Part shown: positions 58,644 to 64,000 of the stretch, piece by piece
How positions within the stretch are numbered: position 1 is the stretch's first letter
Layout of the letters: each line of letters starts with the position of its first letter
Made by a program: the position numbers and the translations under genes
NCBI RefSeq assembly: GCF_021130785.1
Contig: NC_060212.1
Location: forward strand, 142,544,001 to 142,608,000
Source of the DNA: Homalodisca vitripennis
Lineage: Eukaryota > Arthropoda > Insecta > Hemiptera > Cicadellidae
Reading direction: 5' to 3'
DNA: 64,000 bases
The notes under the pieces: generated by a model
What the model was told of the DNA's origin: nothing
The model's input: the letters and a program-made list of their open reading frames with translations, nothing else
Database searches by the model: none

Positions 58644-60084
58644 ATCGTTGCTATGCCATTGCAACCAAGGAATGTTTCGAGTGAGATTTCTGTTTTAATT
58701 AAAAAAAAAAAAAACCATAGTGTTATTAGAGGTATACAATGCCATTAGGATCTTTACCTCTACAAATATAATGTAGGCATAAGCTATACGAACACATTCT
58801 TGCGTTTCCATAATATGGAATATGACAGAATTCGAAAAAGTATCAATGGCTACTAGTTTAGACAACGAAGGGAGAAATTGGCGATAAAAATGTGGGGGAA
58901 GTATTCTGCGGAGAGCTGAATTTCCTGTCCTAGTTTTCCCTCAACCGCTTTTCTAATATCAATTTGAAACCCTTTAGGAAATCAACTGCTACTCCGAGAG
59001 TAATCAAGCAAAATTTTGTTATTACCTATTTCATTATTTTTTTAAGCGTAACTAGAGAAGAGTTTCTTCATCCGTTATAAAAGCTACAATTTTATGGTAA
59101 CTAAATTGCAATTTTACACATTCTCAAACGAAATGGTAATGAAAATTAATGGAAAGGAATAGTAAAAATATGAACGGAATAAAAGTTGCAGGCTATATTA
59201 TAACCTTTAAAATACATGGGTTAAATATACTGTTTGTATGACAAATGTTAAAGGAAATTCGAATCTAAATTAGTGAGAGGCTAAGAGAGTGCGACGGTGT
59301 GGATTAATTATTTAAATTAGCCCATTCAGCGAATGCCATACAGTAAGATGGTAATTAGTAAGAAAATGTTAAGAATTAATTCTGAGAAAGAGGATTTTCC
59401 TTATCGATTGCCGGTCAAAAGATCTGCAATTTTTCAATATTTCCTTAGCCCCCTCCTTTGCGTTTCTTTCATACTCCACATTCCGACAGTCAATGTGGAG
59501 GCGTGTAGAAGACAAACTATAAATCCGAAAGTAAATAAACAAACCCATTTATATTTATTTTAATTGTCTTTTAAAATATGCCTGTAAAATAGTTTGCTAT
59601 CTGTTTTCCTGAAAACCTAACAGTTTTGTGGTAATTGTGCTTCCAAACAGAGAATTTATTTTCACATGTAGTTATTTTAAAATAAATCGCCCGTAAACCG
59701 TAACGGATATATACAGTGAAAATATATTTAGGGTAATTTGTAGGCTGTAATTTGAAATTTATAATAATATATAACAAAATAGAATATGTATTGAATACAA
59801 ATTTGGAGAAAATGTTGTCACTACCTCAAGCAACACGGCGTTATGGTCGTTTTAAAAATATTAATGTTTTATCGTTCAGAAACTATTCCCTAATGCCTAT
59901 GATGATAGTTTGAGTGGTAATTTTGTTAGGTTATATTAGGTTAGGGTTAGATCATATTAGGTTAGGTTAAGGGTGATACCTAACCACTTAAGGACTAGCC
60001 TTATTCGAGAATGCCCATTGGTGATGAATAAAAGCCCCTAGCAAGACAGCAACACATACTGAATGTTGTGTATTGAACATTCTA
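58644..60084. other. No recognisable gene
   Basis: AT-rich. 59,926-59,970 has several TTAGG words (GTTAGGTTATATTAGGTTAG) but no regular array. Confidence 0.4.
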
Positions 60085-60215
60085 TGCTGTTTCATGTCCA
60101 ACCATTGAATTTAGCTGAGCGTCGTTGAAGCGTATCACTCAGTTAGCTGACAATTCCTCTTGTGTATGCGGGGGATGTAAACATTGCTCTGCAGTCTGTC
60201 ATTCTCTCTGTCAAC
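60085..60215 (+). repeat. Dispersed repeat family G, copy 2
   Basis: CCAACCATTGAATTTAGCTG, AGCGTCGTTGAAGCG, CACTCAGTTAGCTGACAA and GGGGGATGTAAA match 51,940-52,120. Confidence 0.55.
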
Positions 60216-61233
60216 AATCACTTACCACTTTACAAATATACACTTATCTCCTTCTATAATCATTTCATCGCCTTTTCAAACAAACAATCACACACCAAAT
60301 TTATCCTCCTTAAACTGTATATTTATATGCAAGTGCGTTGTCGCATCGCAGACCATTACATATGGTCAGTACTCACACATACATGAACCTATGTATGACC
60401 CAAATTATCAGCAGATACAATAATTACCCACATCTTGTTTGAGTTAACTAAATATAAGAGACTATTGAGAGCAACAGCTTTCTTACTCAGACATGACTTT
60501 TTTAATTTTATAGGAGGAGAATAGAGATCTGTTGTTAATTAGATATGGCATTGTCAAAGAAAATTTCAGCTAATTACTCAAACAAACTTGTATAGCCTGT
60601 ATTTTCTACTTATCTGATCCAAAGAGTTTCCCTCGACTCTAAGTATGGCTATCCTATATCTTAAATTTGAAATATATTCTGTATCACGAGAAAACTGTAT
60701 ACGATTACACTGTAATTGTGGACAATTTTGGGGACTAAAAGTATTTTGAAATAATTTTCGTATGTAATTAAAACTATATTAGTATTATTCTTACGACTAA
60801 AAATATAATATAAACATATTGAGGTGTTCTGATAATATTATAAATAACTCTTGCGTAGACCTACTTAAGCCATACAAATGAAAGTGTAAATAAGATTATT
60901 ATGTAACTTTACAATCGTTTCCTACAGTCTGCGTTTTCCCTATTGTCAAAAAGGGCGTAGGGGAAAGCAGAAGAACAAGATTCGGAGACTTTTAGTAAAT
61001 TACATATTTTAACATAAGCTATCAATTGAATGAATTTCATTTCTTCGGATTTACTTCCATCATATAACCTATACTGGCTAGGCTTTATGCCACCAATAAA
61101 ATCATTAGTACACTAAGGTAAAACAAAACACATAGTTTATTTTTGATACTGACATGGTGGGAATGCTAACATCAAACAATGAATGCTTAATTATTGTTTA
61201 CAGTATACAAAATATAAACCAAATGTAACTCAC
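60216..61233. other. Probable intron start at its right edge; otherwise no feature
   Basis: AT-rich. If the exon at 61,234-61,279 is real, this is its first intron. Confidence 0.35.
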
Positions 61234-61279
61234 TTTGTGTTCTGTCCTTCTTCTTGAGTTTGCTGCTGCTTTTCCCCAT
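61234..61279 (-). CDS. First coding exon, MGKSSSKLKKKDRTQ (paralog 2)
   Basis: ATG at 61,279-61,277, 15 codons plus one base, then donor CAAA|GTGAGT (intron begins 61,233). Peptide MGKSSSKLKKKDRTQ. Compared with paralog 1 at 31,355-31,400, codons 2, 7, 8, 10, 13 and, by two bases, the Arg codon differ only synonymously; codon 4 changes Thr to Ser. Myristoylation of Gly2 is likely from the MGxxxS pattern. The MGKxxSKLK start is close to frequenin/NCS-1 and neurocalcin; without the EF-hand exons this stays tentative. It could be the alternative first exon of the same gene as paralog 1 or a tandem gene duplicate. The rest of the gene must lie at lower coordinates. Confidence 0.68.
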
Positions 61280-61430
61280 GTTGTAAGGTTAAAGATCACA
61301 CAAAGTTGGAAGATTACACACTATCACTATCACTGTCACTGCTGCAATATCTGTTATCACCAAAGTTTCGGTTTTCAATCAAGGTCACCATTACGTCATT
61401 TGGCCCGCAGGTATTTACAGTGTTATATAG
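61280..61430 (-). promoter_or_regulatory. Putative promoter/5'UTR of paralog 2
   Basis: Minus-strand TATATAA at 61,429-61,423 lies about 145 bp upstream of the ATG, a reasonable TATA box. Between them are a CRE-like TGACGTAA (plus TTACGTCA, 61,391-61,398), an SF1/FTZ-F1-type TCAAGGTCA (61,379-61,387), the shared CAGTGATAGTGATAGTG tract and a degenerate DR1 (61,286-61,298). CRE, TCAAGGTCA and DR1 recur at the 44 kb copy. Confidence 0.45.
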
Positions 61431-61770
61431 TACTTTACTTTTAGTTATAAAGATCGACCGCGATGAGTAATTTATTAGTACAGCATTTCCTAAAAAGAAC
61501 ATTTAACATAAATTGTGGATGGATAGACTTACAATAATGTCCGCCTTTAATATTTGTTATGATAGTAGCCTAAATTATTAGTAAATACTTGTAGATTTTT
61601 TTTATTGAACTTATAACTGGTGTTAGTAACTTGAGTTTACTAAAATGTTGTAGGTTTTGATTGCTACCTTTCGCATTATTCTTTTGTCTTGAACAAGGTA
61701 TTTTGTAAAAACTTATTAAATCAGCTATACTTATATTCCCAGTGCTATACGAGGTAGGAGTACGCAACGC
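61431..61770. other. No recognisable gene
   Basis: AT-rich sequence. Confidence 0.35.
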
Positions 61771-62440
61771 CACGTGTCGTAAAAGGCTTCGCTGGGGTTG
61801 CTTGCCAAATTTCCAATTTATAGCTCATTTCTTATCTCGAAAGATGTCTTGCGGACAGATAGACAGACAGAAAATTATACACAAAGGAAGTTGACACAGA
61901 TATGAATTATCATATTGTAGAAATGTAGTATCATTCTTAGAAAACAGCTCATTCTTGCAAAAATGAAATTTGATGCAAATAAATATTAGTCTACAAAATG
62001 AACTTTTCTTGACATATCTAGCTACGTGATATATTCACATTTTTGTCCATTAAATCGGTTTCATATCTAACAACCAATTCACTATAAAATGATAGTGTAT
62101 GTGTTAAAATAGTTAGAGTACATGTGTTAATTATGACACATGTTTGAATCTGTTATGGTGTATCTGTTTGTTTACAAATCTATTTATACTGATGTTTTCT
62201 CGTTGCCATCATGGTAACCGATAAAACCAACCTACGACTCAGCGAAATTCGAGGGAGTGATTGCACCATCATCAAACTCAGTGTTCCTTACGTAGAAATG
62301 AAGTTTCATGCACAATTTGAAGTCTATACCTCAGTTCGTTTCCAAGATATCATCGAACACATAGACAAGCAGAAATGAATTCGTCCAGGCCCATGAGTGA
62401 TTGGCTTCGTTAAAGCTCAGCCAATAGAGTTTATGTCAAA
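61771..62440 (-). repeat. Dispersed repeat family A, copy 2 (uninterrupted)
   Basis: The best full copy, about 670 bp. Same orientation as 3,941-5,235. At about 62,130 it reads straight through the position where copy 1 carries the mariner-type insertion, so it serves as an empty-site reference. Contains AGACAGACAG at 61,861 and AGCTCAGCCAA near 62,420. Confidence 0.7.
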
Positions 62441-62892
62441 ATACGAAAAATTGAAATAATTATTGTTGTTTTTATCTTTATTGAGTAATATATTTGAACC
62501 CTCTATAATCTCTGTATAAAGTAATCACGCAAAACTACTGCAAATTAAGTGGAGCTGGCATTTGGGAAATTTCCAGCATTTTTATATTTGTTTGATTCTA
62601 AGGCTTTAACATTACCTGAAAACAGTTATTCAATTCGATTATTTATTAAAACTAATTTGTGTGTGATATAATTAAGAACTAGTTGCATTTCTGAATTTTT
62701 TTACATAAGACGATTTCAACAAATTGTTTGACACGAATAATATCTTTCTGTATTAAGGACGTGTCAGAGCGTGTCACTCACTAGCTTTGACACTTTTAAA
62801 CCCCACTGTAAGACACTGTAATCTGTAGGTTAAACATGCAACGACGAAGAATGTGACGACTTCCGGTGTGTTTGTCTAGCTGTTTGACGTAC
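62441..62892. other. No recognisable gene
   Basis: AT-rich to about 62,750, then GAGCGTGTCACTCACTAGCT (62,768), a likely family A/G fragment, leading to the satellite. Confidence 0.4.
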
Positions 62893-63742
62893 TACAACCA
62901 TTATGTACGTGTATAACAGTCGGCGTGTTTAAAGCTTGAAAAATATGATCCTAGAAAATATGACTGTTGCATATTTTGTACCAAAACTAACATGGCTGAC
63001 GACCGATTTACTTCTCAGGAAAAACTCATCTATAGATTTTGTCCTTATACAACGCAACGTATTACAACCATTATGTACGTGTATAACAGTCGGCGTGTTT
63101 AAAGCTTGAAAAATATGATCCTAGAAAATATGACTGTTGCATATTTTGTACCAAAACTAACATGGCTGACGACCGATTTACTTCTCAGGAAAAACTCATC
63201 TATAGATTTTGTCCTTATACAACGCAACGTATTACAACCATTATGTACGTGTATAACAGTCGGCGTGTTTAAAGCTTGAAAAATATGATCCTAGAAAATA
63301 TGACTGTTGCATATTTTGTACCAAAACTAACATGGCTGACGATCGATTTACTTCTCAGGAAAAACTCATCTATAGATTTTGTCCTCATACAACGCAACGT
63401 ATTACAACCATTATGTACGTGTATAACAGTCGGCGTGTTTAAAGCTTGAAAAATATGATCCTAGAAAATATGATTGTTGCATATTTTGTACCCAAAACTA
63501 ACTTGGCTGACGACCGATTTACTTCTCAGGAAAAACTCATCTATAGATTTTGTCCTTATACAACGCAACGTATTACAACCATTATGTACGCGTATAACAG
63601 TCGGCGTGTTTAAAGCTTGAAAAATATGATCCTAGAAAATATGACTGTTGCATATTTTGTACCAAAACTAACATGGCTGACGACCGATTTACTTCTCAGG
63701 AAAAACTCATCTATAGATTTTGTCCTTATACAACGCAAATTT
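62893..63742. repeat. 170-bp satellite array, 5 units
   Basis: Units start (TACAACCATTATGTACG) at 62,893, 63,063, 63,233, 63,403 and 63,574. They differ by a few substitutions. Short frames inside are open by chance and shift with the 170-bp period. The array is flanked on the right by family A-related sequence (GCCATGATGGCAACTAG). Confidence 0.97.
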
Positions 63743-64000
63743 GCCATGATGGCAACTAGAAAAACGCAAAATAAACACATCTGTGACCAGAATAATATGT
63801 AATCGGTTAAACTTGAGCGAAGTCTACCACTCGTGGGACGGGAACAATTTCGTTCTTGTCTGTCGCACAATATTTCAAAAATGAACTTAGCTATAGGCTT
63901 GAAATTGTGCACGAAGCTTCATTTCTATATGAGGAACAATGAGTTCGATGATGGTGCATGTCACTCCATGGGATTTGGCAAAGTGTTAGCGAATATTTTT
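63743..64000 (+). repeat. Dispersed repeat family A, copy 4 (runs off the window)
   Basis: CTTGAGCGAAGTCTACCACT, TTCTTGTCTGTCGCACA, CTTGAAATTGTGCACGAAGC, TTCGATGATGGTGCATGTCA and GTTAGCGAATATTTTT match copies 2 and 3. The end lies outside the window. Confidence 0.65.

Noticed and set aside
59926..59975. TTAGG words suggesting an interstitial telomere repeat
   Set aside because: Only irregular TTAGG/TTAGGG words; no head-to-tail array.

Overview
This window looks like repeat-rich, gene-poor, AT-rich DNA from a large arthropod genome, most likely an insect and plausibly a hemipteran. The evidence is the mix of non-LTR retrotransposon relics, tRNA-derived SINEs, Tc1/mariner elements with TA target sites, Penelope-like fragments, long (TA)n tracts and several satellite arrays. 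There is no operon-like organisation and almost no long open reading frame. The species assignment is inference.

The best host-gene signal is a pair of paralogous first coding exons on the minus strand at 31,355-31,400 and 61,234-61,279. Each is exactly 46 nt, encodes MGK(T/S)SSKLKKKDRTQ, and ends in the same phase at a consensus splice donor. They differ at six synonymous codons and one conservative T/S change, which indicates purifying selection. A third, decayed copy of the upstream/5'UTR region lies between them at 44,315-44,520. The 61 kb and 44 kb copies share CRE-like and nuclear-receptor-like sites. The start fits N-myristoylation and resembles neuronal calcium sensor (frequenin) N-termini, but later exons are not identified here.

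Layout. 0-10 kb: SINE head, RTE-like 3' end, a mariner derivative nested in a dispersed repeat ('family A'), and a 107-bp satellite. 10-21 kb: a 175-bp satellite, SINEs, a large foldback element, a composite SINE/LINE, and a 72-bp GC-rich satellite with higher-order structure. 22-37 kb: Penelope-like copies, two copies of 'family B', a second SINE/LINE composite carrying a LINE zinc-knuckle segment, a second foldback element, the first exon copy and LINE 3' tails. 37-54 kb: mostly unique AT-rich DNA with (TA)n tracts, the decayed exon copy, and scattered repeats. 54-56 kb: a 5'-truncated reverse-transcriptase pseudogene. 56-64 kb: a CpG-rich patch, a direct duplication, the second exon copy, family A and a 170-bp satellite.

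Families A to I are labels I assigned from matches inside this window; I could not search any repeat library. Apart from the exon pair, a few ORFs or exon-like segments are listed at low confidence. Most of the window is probably intron or intergenic DNA.
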